Part shown: positions 1-11,757 of the stretch, in pieces | Position numbering within the stretch: position 1 is the first letter of the stretch | How the letters are laid out: every line of letters begins with the position of its first letter | Assembly (NCBI GenBank): GCA_023614405.1 | Contig: CM042697.1 | Span: 189,347,189 to 189,411,188, forward strand | DNA: 64,000 bases | Source: Avena insularis | Taxonomy: Eukaryota > Streptophyta > Magnoliopsida > Poales > Poaceae | Direction of reading: 5' to 3' | Position numbers and translations under genes: made by a program | The notes under the pieces: model-generated | What the model saw: the letters and a program-made list of their open reading frames with translations, nothing else | Database searches by the model: none | Told to the model about the DNA's origin: nothing

Positions 1-267
1 CCCAGAGAAATCAGTAGTATGCTTTCCTATGATTTCCCACTGAAACCTGTTTCAAGTAAAAAAATTGAACAACAAGTCCTTTCAGATTACTTGATTTTAA
101 TCAGGCTAGGCTATGAACATACTGAAAGATATGCATCTGGTGATCTGAAAGCTAATATTCTATTTCTCCAAATTTCAGTATGATGAATGCATTAAGGATT
201 GTGATGCGGCTATTGAGAGGGGAAGGGAACTTCGCACTGACTTCAAGATGATCTCAAGGGCTCTAAC

Positions 268-1631
268 TGTTGGGAATATGCCCTAGAGGCAATCATGTAT
301 GATGAGATTTTCCATTGTATTCATAAAGATATAAAGTTGTCCTTGTATAAACATCTGATATGTATCATTGAATATGTGATTTGGTTGTGGAACTATACAT
401 TCATGTTGTTTGTACTAAATGTCCTTGGTCATTGAGGTTGTGCTGGACACACAACTTAGACCAATGTGATAGTCGGCTTGATGACTAGGTTCCACTTGCC
501 ATGGGCATGGAGATGCTATTCCGACTTACACAGATTCGACTAAAGAGTTTAGCGAGTCGGATTGACCCATATTGAGGTACAACGAACAAGTTGTTATTTG
601 TATATCTCAATCAATGTAATCCTTAGACCTGTGGTTGTTGCATAGTCCGAGTTGAGGATCACCGATTTAGGTTCTGTCAAACGCTGATCCGTAACTGGGC
701 AGTTATAAAGGCAGAGTTTGTGTCGACTGAGAATCAAGCTGCGTGATGTGAATAACCAAAATGGGATTTTGCCCCTCCACTCGGAGAGATATTCTCTGGT
801 CCCTCTCATGAGATATGATTCGGAAAGCATGGCCATGCACGACTCGGTTAAGTGTTAACCGAGGCGATCGACTAAGAGTTAGTCGGGTGAATCACTTATC
901 TCAGATCGAGAAGAGAGTCGGACTATTTAAGGGATGACAAATATTCGCCTATAGTTTGACAAGGTATATCGTGAGGCAAAAGGGACTCGGACGTAAGTCG
1001 CATTGGAAAGGCAAGTCGTCATGACTTTTTGGTACTTGGGAGTCGGCATGTTCTGCTAGGAGCTGCTACCGACTGATCGATTGAGAGTTGGACTCTAATC
1101 CTGTCCAAGTTGCCAAGAGCCTGCGGGGTCACACACTTAAGAGCGGGAGCAAGTTCGGATTGGATCTGAACTGGAAATCTGGTTGGGTTGGACCCGAGCC
1201 TGATTTGGGCTGAGTCAGTGAGTCGGACTCACAGGGACTATATGGGCTTTAGTGGATGGACCGCGCGAGCAGAGCCCACGTTCACTCCCTATATATAGTG
1301 GAGCACCGTAACCCAAAAAGCTTAATCGTTGTTCGGTTAGGTTATTCCATGTGTTGGAAACCCTAGCTCCACAGCAGTCCTGCCGTCGTATCGAACCTAA
1401 CAGTTCGCCGCCGGTGCTCCTCCTTATACGTGTGGATACCAGCAGAGGTGTTGTACGATCAGCACCAGGACGATCGGATCGCAAAGGACTGCACTGCATC
1501 AACTGACGCGCTTACACAGTAATTCGCAACTGCACGTCTAGTGGTAAACCTCGTGGCCTTCTACCTCAGCTAGATCTTGGGATCACCACGTTAGAGAAAA
1601 AAGTTTTGTTTTATCTCTACGTGGCCCATCA
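268..1631 (+). mobile_element. Solo LTR, Copia-type, inside HOP exon
   Basis: A 1364-bp segment begins TGTTGGGAAT and ends CCCATCA. It is bounded on both sides by the identical 5-bp target duplication CTAAC (263-267 and 1632-1636). Removing it and one duplication restores a continuous HOP exon. The start TGTTGG.A.TATGCCCTAGAGG is typical of Triticeae Copia LTRs. There is no internal domain, primer-binding site or second LTR, so it is a solo LTR left by LTR-LTR recombination. Short open frames inside it are not genes. Confidence 0.92.
1290..1297 (+). promoter_or_regulatory. TATA box of the solo LTR
   Basis: TATATATA lies about 340 bp before the LTR end, the usual place of the U3/R promoter. 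If active, it would transcribe rightward into the HOP remnant. Confidence 0.5.
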
Positions 1632-2829
1632 CTAACAAGGAAAGAAACTGCTCTTGCCAAACTTGCTATGAGTTTGAAAGACAACAATGTTGCCATTGAA
1701 ACATTCCAGAAGGCTCTACGGAGCATCAAAATCTGGATACCCTACAAAGACTAAATGATGTCGAACGAGCAAAGAAGGAGCTCGAGCAACAAGAATACTA
1801 TGATCCAAAAATAGTTGATGAGGAGCGATCGAAAGTTAATCTTTCTGCATTCTACTGTTAACACTTCTACTTACGTCATTGTCCCTAATAGTTTGTGGAT
1901 ATTGATGAGATATTTAATTATTGTTATGCAGGTAATGAGTTCTTTAAGCAGCAAAAGTACCCACAAGCAGTGAAGCATTACACTGAAGCGCTCATGAGAA
2001 ACCCAGAAAATCCAAAGTTAGTTCCTTGATATTTTATCTTACTCAACTGCTTAAAAATTCCCGTGAAGCCGTCTCACTCTTGTCTGCCTTCGTTGGTACA
2101 TGTTTTGTCTTGGTACATCTAACATGAACCTAACTAATAATATAAATAACATTTCGAATTTTCATATGTCATCTAAATTATTAGCATGTGGATGATGGTT
2201 GGCTATGTTAGGTGTATTAGACACCTAATAGGTGTGTGCTTGACAGGTTTGGTAGTGTTGCTCACTGCTAAGCTATTATTGGTTACTGATTTGTATCTCA
2301 AGTATACAGCAACAAGGTTGCCGGTTACACCAAGCTAGGTGCCATGCCTGAAGGTCTCAAGGATGCAGAAAAATGCATCGAATTAGATCCTATATTCTCC
2401 AAGGGATACATAAGGAAAGGTGCAATCCAGTTTTTCATGAAAGAATTCGCCAAAGCAATGGAAACATATCAGGAAGGGCAAAAGCATGATCCAAGTAACC
2501 AAGAGTTTCTTGATGGTGTAAAGAGGTAAGCAATGCTTAAAGAGATAAATCTGTCATTGGCTTCTTATCATGGCTTCCACTAAGCAGCTCCTGACTGCTC
2601 TCCTTCTTCAGGTGTATTCAACAGATCAACAAGGTAAACAGAGGTGAACTTACCCCCGAGGAACTGAAAGAGAGACAGGTAAAGACCCTCCTTCTATCTA
2701 CTATGGTGGTTCTTCTAGCTCATCGATTGCTTTAGGAGGAACAATGCTATGAAACTTATTCTTTCTCCCCTTTTGTGGAGGGAAAAGCTATGCAGGACCC
2801 TGAAATCTAGAACATCCTGCTGATCGGCT

Positions 2830-4040
2830 CGTGCATCGCCTTTGAAAAAGAGAAACCTAGATAGAAGGACGAAGACATTTGGGATTGTTTTTTTATTCTA
2901 AAAATAATCTTTTTATTTTGAATGTACAATATTAAATTACATAGGGCCTCACCATCATTACAATTCTACAATATTATCTCAAGTTCATATTCTTAGAAAT
3001 AACATGTTCTTCATGAATAGGAGAAAACGTGTCAACCGTCGACGATGGTGACGCAAAGGGAAAATGTCATTAGTGATGGTTTACTAAAGTCGTTTTAGTA
3101 TATTTCTTTCGGTGCAACGCACGGGTATTTTTGCTAGTAATAATAAAGAACGCAAGATTTCTATCCACAGTCTGTTCAACAATGACCCTTTTGCCCTCAG
3201 CAGTTTGGAGTAATTACAAGTTTTGCCACCGCTTAATCAACATCCGTGCGAGTCGCTTCCGTCGCGCGAGATAGAGGACACAACTCCGTCACCGTCCCCG
3301 CTTAAATTTGCATATGGACCGATAGAGAAAGAAATGGAGAGAAGAGAAAGATGTGGACGAACTTGGACTTGGCCGACCGAAAAAGAGGAGGAACGGAGAA
3401 AATAGAAAGTGTGGACGAACTTGGACTTGGTTTCACACAGGGGACGATGTTAGATGTGGCTTACATCGTGGAGAACAGAGTCCCCTATGGTTTAGCACAT
3501 ACGGCCAACGTTTGCGTATCCCGGCAAAGACTAAGCTTTGTTTAAAAATGAATATATGATGCTCCAACATGAATAAAATACATGCTGCCTTTTTTAATTC
3601 ATTTTTATTTTATTTTTGGTGCAAAATTAGGAGATAAAATTACTATATGTGCATGTGGCTCTAAGTTTGGTCAATAGTGGCAACACACTAGAATTTGTGC
3701 TATATTTATATATGTTTGACATATTTACCCACTACACCTAATAAAACTAGTAGGACCATCTCTCTTCAGTCCGGACACATGTGTACCGGGTGGTCTGGCT
3801 GACGCGACAGACAGGGAAGGTACTGGTGACACGTCTAACCAAAGTGTATAGTTTTTTCCGTTGCAATACACGTGCATTTGTGCTAGTCCTCTCCTATCCT
3901 CTGTCTCTCGTCGAGTAAAATGACCAAATGAAAGAAGCGTGCAGTTTAATTATCGGCGGCAGTGCCTGTAAATATCTCTGAACTGTAGGGACAAATCTAT
4001 ATGACGGACGGTGAACAGAAATGCTTCATATTTTATTATT
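2830..4040. other. Intergenic, possible Helitron 3' ends
   Basis: No gene is seen. Two places resemble grass Helitron 3' termini: a GTGC-AAC-GCAC short palindrome followed by CTAG|T at 3112-3138, and a decayed version ending CTAG|T at 3858-3887. Around 3340-3420 a short phrase (GTGGACGAACTTGGACTTGG) occurs twice, about 60 bp apart. No 5' Helitron end was identified, so element limits are unknown. Confidence 0.3.
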
Positions 4041-4084
4041 AGATATAGATATAGATATAGATATAGATATAGATATAGATGATA
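4041..4084. repeat. Microsatellite (GATATA)n
   Basis: About seven uninterrupted copies of the hexamer AGATAT. Confidence 0.95.
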
Positions 4085-4733
4085 GCAGTCGTCTCACGTG
4101 AGAGAACATGGAATCGGGAGACAGGATGAGGCCCTCAGGTGAAAGATTTTGGGATGGAGACAGGGGCACGAGCAGGGTGGGAATGGGCCAACCCGGCCTG
4201 GCCTTGGACCTGGCCCCATGGCCTTGGGGCCAATTTTAGAGGCTGCGGGTCGACCCATTTCAAAAATAGCCACCGACCTCATTGGCCTGTTGGATATTCC
4301 GGGTCAGACCCAAAATCTATGTGTCGTACACTGTTTTTCGGGTATGCTTGTACATATGACATTATCTAAAGTTTACGATTACGTAAAAATTAGCCATCCA
4401 AACAAGCAGTATGATGTTTTGAAGAATGACTAAGCTAGCGAGTAGAGCAAGAATTGCATGAACTCTATGGAGCAGCCACACACCACTGCCAAGACTCCGC
4501 CTGTAGTTTCAGCGAGATGTACAGACAATGCCAGAATTCAGTTTTCACTCGGCGTTGCTTTCTCTGCGTACGTGCTGCATGGACTGGTGGCCGGGAGATT
4601 TGAGTGGGTATGGCCGTCTGGACGATGAGGCTAAGGCCAACGAAAGGCATCGTCGCTGGCAGACATGTGCGGGGACGGCAATACATACAACTACTGGGTT
4701 GTAGAGACTACGACCTGTGTCGACCCTGACGAC
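4085..4733. other. Intergenic, GGGTC/GGCC-rich repeat-like DNA
   Basis: No gene is supported. The stretch has many GGGTC, GGCC and GACCC words, like the tandem unit that follows, and may be an older diverged part of the same repeat. Confidence 0.35.
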
Positions 4734-5079
4734 CCAACGGGTCACTCGGTGCCGGCTCCATTGACCCAAATCTTATTTAGGACCGACCCGCCTGCCCCAT
4801 CGGTCCTAAAATTTTGGGTCGGGTCAATGACCCACCGGGCCAACCCAACCCATTCCCATCCTAAGCACGGGTGATTGACTCTACCCGACGGTCAGCAAAA
4901 GATGGTCCAACGGGTCACTCGGTGTCGGCTTCATTGACCCAAATCTTATTTAGGGCCGACCCGCCTGCCCCATCGGCCCTAAAATTTTGGGTCGGGTCAA
5001 TGACCCGCCGGGCCGATCTGACCCATTCCCATCCTGAGCACGGGTGATTGACTCTACCCGACGGTAAGCAAAAGATGGC
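4734..5079. repeat. 173-bp tandem duplication with internal inverted repeats
   Basis: Two head-to-tail copies (4734-4906 and 4907-5079) at an exact offset of 173 bp, differing at only a few positions. Each copy contains a near-perfect inverted repeat: arms 4759-4786 and 4800-4829 in copy 1, and 4932-4959 and 4973-5002 in copy 2. The loops are about 13 bp. Confidence 0.9.
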
Positions 5080-5384
5080 TTGATCAAGCAAACTGGCCAC
5101 CGTGCGCTTTTTACCACTTAGGAATAAAAAAGTAAACACTAGGAGCCGGAAGTAAAGCAATCACACCAAAATAAAAACGCTGTGCAACAACGCATGTCCA
5201 AACAACTCTTTTTCAGATGGGCCCCATGAAGGCTCTACGGCCAAATGGGTTTTCTGCACTTTTTATTTATTCGAGAATAAAATTTGTGAGGCTGTCAGGA
5301 GTTTCTTGACTCGAGCCACTATACCAAAGATGTTTTAAGACTATCGTTGTCTTGATTCCGAAAATTACTAATCTTGTATACCTA
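5080..5384. other. Intergenic, nothing recognised
   Basis: AT-rich sequence with no supported gene or repeat boundary. Confidence 0.4.
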
Positions 5385-6156
5385 TAGAATTTTCGACATA
5401 TTAGCTTGTGCAACGCGCTCTACAAAATAGCTTCAAAGGTTTTGGCTAATCGTCTGAAGCTAATTCTGCCCACTGTTGTGTCTGAGTATCAGAGTGCATT
5501 TGTTCCTAGTCGTCTTATCATGGATAATCAGACAACAACATGCTAAACGGCCTTTTCTTTGCTCTTAAGGTTGATATGATCAAGGTGTATGACCGAGTTG
5601 AATGGGACTATTTATCTGGGTGTCTTAGTACTTGGTTTTGATCAATAATGGATTCAGACGGTGATGCATTGGGTCACTAATGTCAGATATTCTGTTCGTA
5701 TCAATGGTGATTTGACTGAATTTGTTAAGGCGATCCAATCAACCCTTATCTCTTCCTATTATGTACGGAAGGATTATCCTGTATTCTGCAAGAAAAGGAG
5801 TCCTAAGGTATGCTATATGGCCTACGTAATGGCCGACTTGGCCTCCTATATCTCATTTATTATTTGCAGACAATAGTATTTTCTTTGCTCGAAGTGATGG
5901 GAGAAGTGTTGATGCTCTTAAATCGGCTTTGGACAGTTTTTGTAAGGGCTCTAGACAGAAGGTAAATCTCGATAAGTCTTTCGTCTTCTTTGGCCCGCAC
6001 TCTCCAAATGTGGTGAAATAGGAGGTTATGAGTAAGTTGGATGTTCATAATGAGGCCCTTCGTGAGTCTTATCTTGGCATGCCCACTGAGGTTGGCCAGT
6101 ATCTGATTCGTACCTTCAAATACCAGTTTAATCGTATATGGCAGCAAATGAGTGGG
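5385..6156 (+). pseudogene. LINE (L1-type) reverse transcriptase remnant
   Basis: Broken reading frames give phrases typical of plant non-LTR reverse transcriptase: a start like [20 protein letters not shown], then [71 protein letters not shown] and SYLGMPTEVG. In the living enzyme these belong to the fingers/palm region that copies element RNA at a nicked chromosomal site. Here frames change repeatedly, blocks are deleted (for example the FADD catalytic region), and stops occur throughout. The 5' part and the poly-A tail are absent. The remnant ends abruptly at 6156-6159, where an LTR-like TGTAACACCC begins. Confidence 0.8.
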
Positions 6157-6158
6157 GT

Positions 6159-7202
6159 GTAACACCCTTTGGATCATCGGTTGTTATTCATGGCAGTTTA
6201 ATAGGATCTCTAGACTAATCTCATAGAACAACATTAGTATTTTATGCGCACTTCGTTTCCATTTGTGCGCACCGGGTACCACTTCCCGGTCGGTCATCCA
6301 TCATCAAATTGCTTTAGGCCAAGCACGCTTAACCTTAAAGTTCTTTTCAGATGATCTTCTCGAAAAGAAGTTGCAACTTGTGGTATGTGTAGCACCGCGG
6401 ATAAAATCACTACTAGAAAATCACTATTGTTTTTATTTTGTGCATCATCATGCATGTTTTTGTGCATAAAAGTTTTTTCATTAAAATCCTATTTTGTTTC
6501 TACATTATTTTCCCTCAATTATTCCAAATTGATACTTTGTTGTTCTGTTCAAATTGTTTGTCTAAAAAGTATTTTCAAAATGTTTTTAAAATGAAACAAT
6601 AAAAGTAAAATTAATGTTTTTGTTATTTTGGGGGGGGGGGGGGGCAACCGAACCAGGCCAGACTCGGCCCAGCCGGCCACCCCCTAGCAGCCAAACCCTA
6701 ACTTCTCCACTACTCCCTCACCCCACACCAACCCCGCCTCCACCTTGCATACAACACGCTTCCGCGAGCGCGGCCCCACCCTGACCTGCAGTCGCCATGC
6801 ACACACCTCTCCGCCCGGACCCGAAGCTCCCGACCCCACCACCCCACCTGCCTCGAGCCCCTCTCCCCGACCACCTTCCTCCCCAAAGTGTCGCCGCCCG
6901 GTATATCCCCCGTTGGTCGTGCCTCCTTCTCTCTCCCACCTCCCACCGCGCCATCACGCTCGCCCGATGTCATCGCTGCCTTACCCAGCTTCTTCACCGT
7001 CCCGACGCGGCACACGCACGGCCGCCCGAGCTCCTCCCCGGCCGCGTCTTCACTAGCTCCTAGAACTCCGCGTCTGCGGCCCCCATTCTCCCGGTCGACG
7101 AGCATGTCGCCTCTGTCCCGCGGCTCCCGCTCGTCCTCTGCTCTACATCGCGTCGCCGCCACCTCACCCTACCCGCGAGCTCCTGCGAGCCCCTGCGCGT
7201 CC
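6159..7202. mobile_element. Gypsy LTR-like fragment
   Basis: The sequence begins TGTAACACCC, a common start of Triticeae gypsy LTRs, at the edge of the LINE remnant. It continues through an AT-rich half, a run of about 14 G at 6630-6644, and a GC-rich half (6650-7200) with the same style as the intact 4-kb LTR at 48 kb. It is cut at 7203 by another LTR. The overlapping Pro/Arg/Ser-rich frames at 6710-7205 on both strands are compositional and not called as genes. CACTACTAGAAAA at about 6408 resembles a CACTA terminus but has no partner. Confidence 0.45.
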
Positions 7203-7929
7203 TGATACGTCCAATTTGCATCACCATTCTATATCATAATTTGCTGTTATTCATTGATATACTTCATATTAAGAGGTGTTACTTATGTCTTTTCATCTAT
7301 TTTTGAATGTTGGATGATTCTTGGAGGATGAACTGCCGGAGTCAGGATTCTGATGGAAAAATACCAGAAAATGTATGGAAATTATATTTTTTCAGAAGAC
7401 GAAGGAAGCCAAAAGGGAAGGCGGAGTTGGGCCATAGGAGGCCCACACCCCCTAGGCCACCCTGGCCCACCACCTGCTCCGCCCCTTCGCCTATATCTTC
7501 TTCCTAAAACCCTAAAGTTCGGGGAGCGATCACAGAAAGATTCTACCGCCTCTGCGGAGCGGAAACTACAGAGAGAGAAAAAGCTCTCCCGCAGACAGAT
7601 TTCTGCCAAGAAAATTCCTTTCCGGAGAGGGGAGATCGTCGCCATCAACACCGTCATCAAGCTAGACTTCATCGGGATCATCATCATCCACACCATCTCC
7701 ACCAGCACCATCATCACCACTCCATCCCGCTGTAACAATTGTGTTGAATCTTGCATAGTTCTTAGGGGAAACTTTCCCGGTGTTGGACTTTTGTAGTTGA
7801 TGCTTGTGAGTGAAACCATTGAATTATTGTTTATGTTCAGATTGTTATTCATCCTTATATCATCTCTGATCTTGATCCATATGATGTCTCTTGAGTAGTT
7901 CGTTTAGTTCTTGAGGACATGGGAGAAGT
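7203..7929 (+). mobile_element. Gypsy LTR 5' portion (TGATACGTCC family)
   Basis: Begins TGATACGTCCAATTTGCATC, which I recognise as the start of an abundant Triticeae gypsy LTR. It carries the usual promoter-proximal block (CCTATATCTT near 7490, then CCTAAAACCCTAAAG) and stops at 7929, where TGTAACACCC of another LTR-like sequence starts. The rest of the LTR is not in place, so this is a truncated copy. Confidence 0.6.
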
Positions 7930-10190
7930 TGTAACACCCTTGGATCGGCCATATGCAAGTTTTAGCGATTCCCGCCAAACCCGCTTAGAAACGATTCAAA
8001 CACGCCCACTAGGCACTTGCGTGCGGGTGGAAAACAAAGTAATATCATTACACAATAGTCCTCGATGGAACCCACAGAACAGATATACAACAACGACTCC
8101 TTGAGTCAAGAATACAGATATACAGTACAAAGATCCAAATCACCTTGAAAACGATACAACATCTGAGTACGAACAAGATGCAAATTGAGCCAAGATACCT
8201 GGAGAATAACCAATGGCGTCCATAACCCTGCCCAGGCCAAGCCGGAAGGGTAACCCTACTAACGGCGTCGATCTCAAACCTGCTTAAACAAAAGGGGTGC
8301 CGACAAAGGGGGAAGGAAAAAAGAGAGCAGTCAGTACTGAGGCCAGTACACATCGAGTCTTAGAATTCGGCGGTCCTCGCCTACATAGGTATGGTGGACT
8401 TAAGCGGTAGCGAAGTAGACACTAAACAACCTATAGAGACTCGAAACAACTGTCGGCTATCAGAGAGAGATAAGAAAGACCTATTCGGATCCGACCTGAT
8501 ACTAACACCAAACATACCCATCCTGGAATTTCCCCCTCGATACCAAACGAGCAAGTCAAGCCGAGGAACTCACACAGTTGGCAGATTTATTCATTCCATT
8601 ATAGTTGCAGCAATTACTAGTCAGGTATAGATTGCATGAGTCATCCTGATATTATAAACAGTGGGCAATTTTAGTTAACCATTCTGTTATAGTGGCAATA
8701 CTTACTAGTCAGATACATATAGCATGAGATATCCCAAAACCAGTAGTTGTTGGTATTTTTATTTAGCCATTCCGTTGTAGTGAAGCTGATTACTAGTCAT
8801 TACAATGTCAAATTTATAGCACTACTTTAGTTATAGTTGTCTATGATCGAGATACTAAGCTCCAAGTCGTACATAACCGTGGACACGGCTTTCAGAAAGT
8901 TTTACCCTACAGGGGGCACAAATAGCAGCACACGCACGATCAACCTCGGAAAAACCAAATAAAAACCCAACGAGGCATCACGACAAATAAATCGCAAGAT
9001 TCATATAATATTTCAGGAGGCCACCCCGCTAAGCTACCCGCTACGACGTTGGCTGGCTCCGCGACGGACCGTGGGGTTTGCGACAATGGCTATAAACAAC
9101 TGGGAACCCGAAAGTGTGACTGGGCTTGTCGATACCGCGTAAACATTTCGCATTTGTTCCAAAACAGTACAAGCGCTACACGCGCAATAGTAAATAAAGT
9201 ATTAAAGCATGACATAATCATGACATAAGTATAGGATAGTAATAAATTTCCAAACTACTTTGTGGCCCTAAGAAATAAGATATGACTCAAGATCATGCTA
9301 AGGGGATTCATGATTTCACATGCCGATAATGCGAATATTCAAGAAACAGGTATCAAGTACTCGAGGTCCTACCGGACACAAGTGGACGGTTAAAAACAAA
9401 ATAACATCTATTGCCCACCCGTGCCTGTGCATCATTTACCTACTTTCAATTTTAGTTATTAAACGATAATTAAAGCCATGCTCATATTTAACATTAAGCA
9501 TGAGACATTTCTCCAACAACTGTGGAACATCGACGACGTGAAGCAATACCTGCGCAAGCAACTACAACTCGCAAGGTCAACTATTTACCAAACAATTGGT
9601 AATAGGAGGTGCCCATGGCAATATAGGGGATGCAGGGAATTATAAAGGGACACAAAATCTGTAGCATCGCAACACAGGTAGCAAAACACCAATAGGAGGA
9701 AGTAAAGACTAGAAATATAAAATAGGTAGAAGGGGGAGAATGCTCGCCTGAAAACATTGTCAAAGGTTCATATCCGAAGAACTTGTCGAATCTCACACAT
9801 CTCATCATGCTATCCGGGAAGAAGCAAAATACTAAAAGAAACAAGCGATGCATAATTATAGCTAATGCAAAAGAATTGGCATGATCATGATATGATACAT
9901 GACATGGCAAGTTAATAATGCAAACTATGTTGAGAAGATATCATGATCATAGCACATTGATGATACAACATTAGTCAGGCATTACTAATGAGAATAATAA
10001 TTTCCCAATTTTAATCAACATGTTTTTCTTACATAAACAGTTCTGATTTTTCAAGTTCTTTATGATGCATGATGCAATTACAACTATAAAATACACAGTT
10101 GGAAAGGGCTCGTCGCGCTGATCAATTTAGACATATCATTTGTCGAACACAGACTTACAGATTTAAAGTTATGCAATAATTAAGAAAGAC
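7930..10190. mobile_element. Unclassified LTR-like repeat remnant
   Basis: Starts with TGTAACACCCTTGGATC, nearly the same start as the sequence at 6159. The following 2.2 kb is AT-rich, has many stops on both strands, and contains no recognisable gag, pol or host gene. The interpretation as a long gypsy LTR rests only on the start and the overall composition. No matching end or target duplication was found. Confidence 0.3.
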
Positions 10191-10883
10191 TTCTGATTCA
10201 ATAGGCCCCTGAAGGAAATGAAAAAAAGTTCAGGCGCGATCGAGGGCTGGGATGGGCGGATACCCCTTCGCGCCTGGGGGTAGGCTTGGCATACAGAAAG
10301 GTTAGATCGCGTGCGTAGAGCCCGCCAAAGCCCGTACAGGCCCGAAGCTGATTAGTACGCGCGTATTCTGCGACGCGATGTGGATTTCCGTCGTCCAACT
10401 CAGCTGTCTGACGTGGCAACACCTCTACGCAAAAAAAACACCTCTACGTGGTTTGCTGGGCCGCATTTCTGTTCCTGCCGGTGGGCCGTTTGTGTTTCAC
10501 GCGCGGATAAGAGCGGGGGCTCGCGATACATCGGGAAGCCGCACCCCCTCACCTCCGACGCGGTGCACGTCTGACACCATCCGCAGGACTGTGTCATCAT
10601 GACGCGTGTAGGGACGCGTGCACCATTGTATCAGCACCGAAGTGAATTATCAATCGACTTAATGGAGCATCCAATCGGTCGCATCGTTGCAGTTCTCTGC
10701 CTGCCACGTGTGCACAAAACTTCTTTGAGAAGGCAGATCGCACAGTAGGGGAGAGTACGGTGGGGTGCATAAGACTGGTCTGCCTAGCCTTTTTGACTAT
10801 CTACCTCCACTAGTCACTAGCGCCCTCCTCCCTTTCTTCTTCCTCCTGCTCATCCCGCTCCTGCTTCCTCCCTCTGCACAGCC
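10191..10883. other. GC-rich upstream region of the next gene remnant
   Basis: No coding sequence is supported. GC content rises towards the start codon at 10884 and a CT-rich leader (CTCCTCCCTTTCTTCTTCCTCC) precedes it, as expected for a plant 5' UTR. No clear TATA box was found. Confidence 0.4.
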
Positions 10884-11757
10884 ATGGATCCCTCTCGGAA
10901 GCGTGCCGCGGCGACAATGCGCGAGGAGAGAAAAGAGAGAGCTCACCGCGCCGCTTTACGCACTGAACAGTCACAACATATGCTCATGGCTATGCCCGCA
11001 GGCGAGGGATCCTCCGGGTAGGTCATGTACTTCTTCTCCTTAATAGTGTTATCCATCATTCTTCTTCTCCTTAATCATCATATACTTCTCTTTCTTCAGA
11101 GCCGTCGGTTCAATGGCAGACATGTCCCCCCTAGATCCCCGGAACAACGAGGTAAACAATATACACTGGGGTTTTTGCGAGTAGGATTTGGGGGGTTTTT
11201 GCGACTAGGATTTGGGGTTTTTGCTCCTGGATCTTTTCCACACCGCCCATTTCTGCATAAAGCTCATGTGCTATAATGACACATTACTGTTGTTCCCGTT
11301 CCGTGATATGACTAAAACCACGTATTCTTTGTCCCAGGAAAAGAAGCCAAAACTCATCAATAAGGTGGATGCTTGGCTTAATGCACGAATAAGCAGCCAC
11401 AGGGAGAAAATGCAAATACAAGAACTGGAATTAGAATAGCTCAAATTAGCTGTGAATACCCTTACTAAGGAGCACGACGATCTGAAAAGGGACAACGCTG
11501 CCTGGAAGAAACTGCATAAGAAGATCCAAGCCTCGAACCGACTGAATACATCCATTAACGAGGGGCTCTCGAAGGATAATGCGAGGCTAAAAGATGATAA
11601 TGTCAATCTCCGTGTCGAGAACATGAACCTGCTTCGGAAGCTCGAGGCTTCGCTCAGTGAGTAGGTCAAGATCAGGCGGGACATGCTCGTACGTCGCCTA
11701 TGACTTGAAGAGATTGAGGATGGAAACCATCAGCTCCTCGCCAGGCTACGACTGTAA
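10884..11757 (+). pseudogene. Three-exon coiled-coil protein gene with three stops
   Basis: Exons 10884-11017, 11100-11151 and 11338-11757 join in frame across GT/AG introns and would encode about 201 residues. The start MDPSRKRAAATMREERKER is basic. From about residue 63 onward the protein is rich in Lys, Glu, Leu and Asn with heptad-like spacing, so a long coiled coil is likely. The reading frame is otherwise clean but carries TAG at 11437-11439, TAG at 11662-11664 and TGA at 11701-11703. Each is one C-to-T change from CAG, CAG or CGA, so recent silencing is inferred. I do not recognise a named family or function. The next gene-like locus starts 0.8 kb downstream on the same strand. Confidence 0.7.

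Larger units (their letters stand above)
179..2820 (+). pseudogene. HOP: HOP/STI1 (Hsp70-Hsp90 organizing protein) gene remnant
   Basis: Spliced remnant of the cytosolic co-chaperone that bridges Hsp70 and Hsp90 through TPR repeats. Exon-like blocks lie at 179-267 joined to 1637-1835, 1932-2016, 2303-2525, 2612-2678 and about 2785-2820. They read as the TPR2A end, the ERAKKELEQQEYYDP linker, TPR2B ([38 protein letters not shown]) and the start of the DP2 domain (KAMQDPEI). Lesions: a 1.36-kb LTR inside an exon, a one-base loss near 1717 that shifts the frame, several weak splice sites, a TAG at 2808-2810 where the family has Gln, and no recognisable sequence after about 2820. Introns are present, so this is a DNA-level gene copy, not a processed one. 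The upstream TPR1 part would lie left of the window. Confidence 0.85.

Noticed and set aside
594..1502. Two minus-strand open frames in the solo LTR
   Set aside because: They lie wholly within the LTR, have no motif, and show no coding pattern.
6408..6420. CACTACTAGAAAA as a CACTA transposon end
   Set aside because: No inverted partner, subterminal repeats or 3-bp target duplication found.
6710..7205. Overlapping Pro/Arg-rich frames on both strands
   Set aside because: GC-rich LTR-like DNA gives long frames on both strands at once; no domain or splice context.
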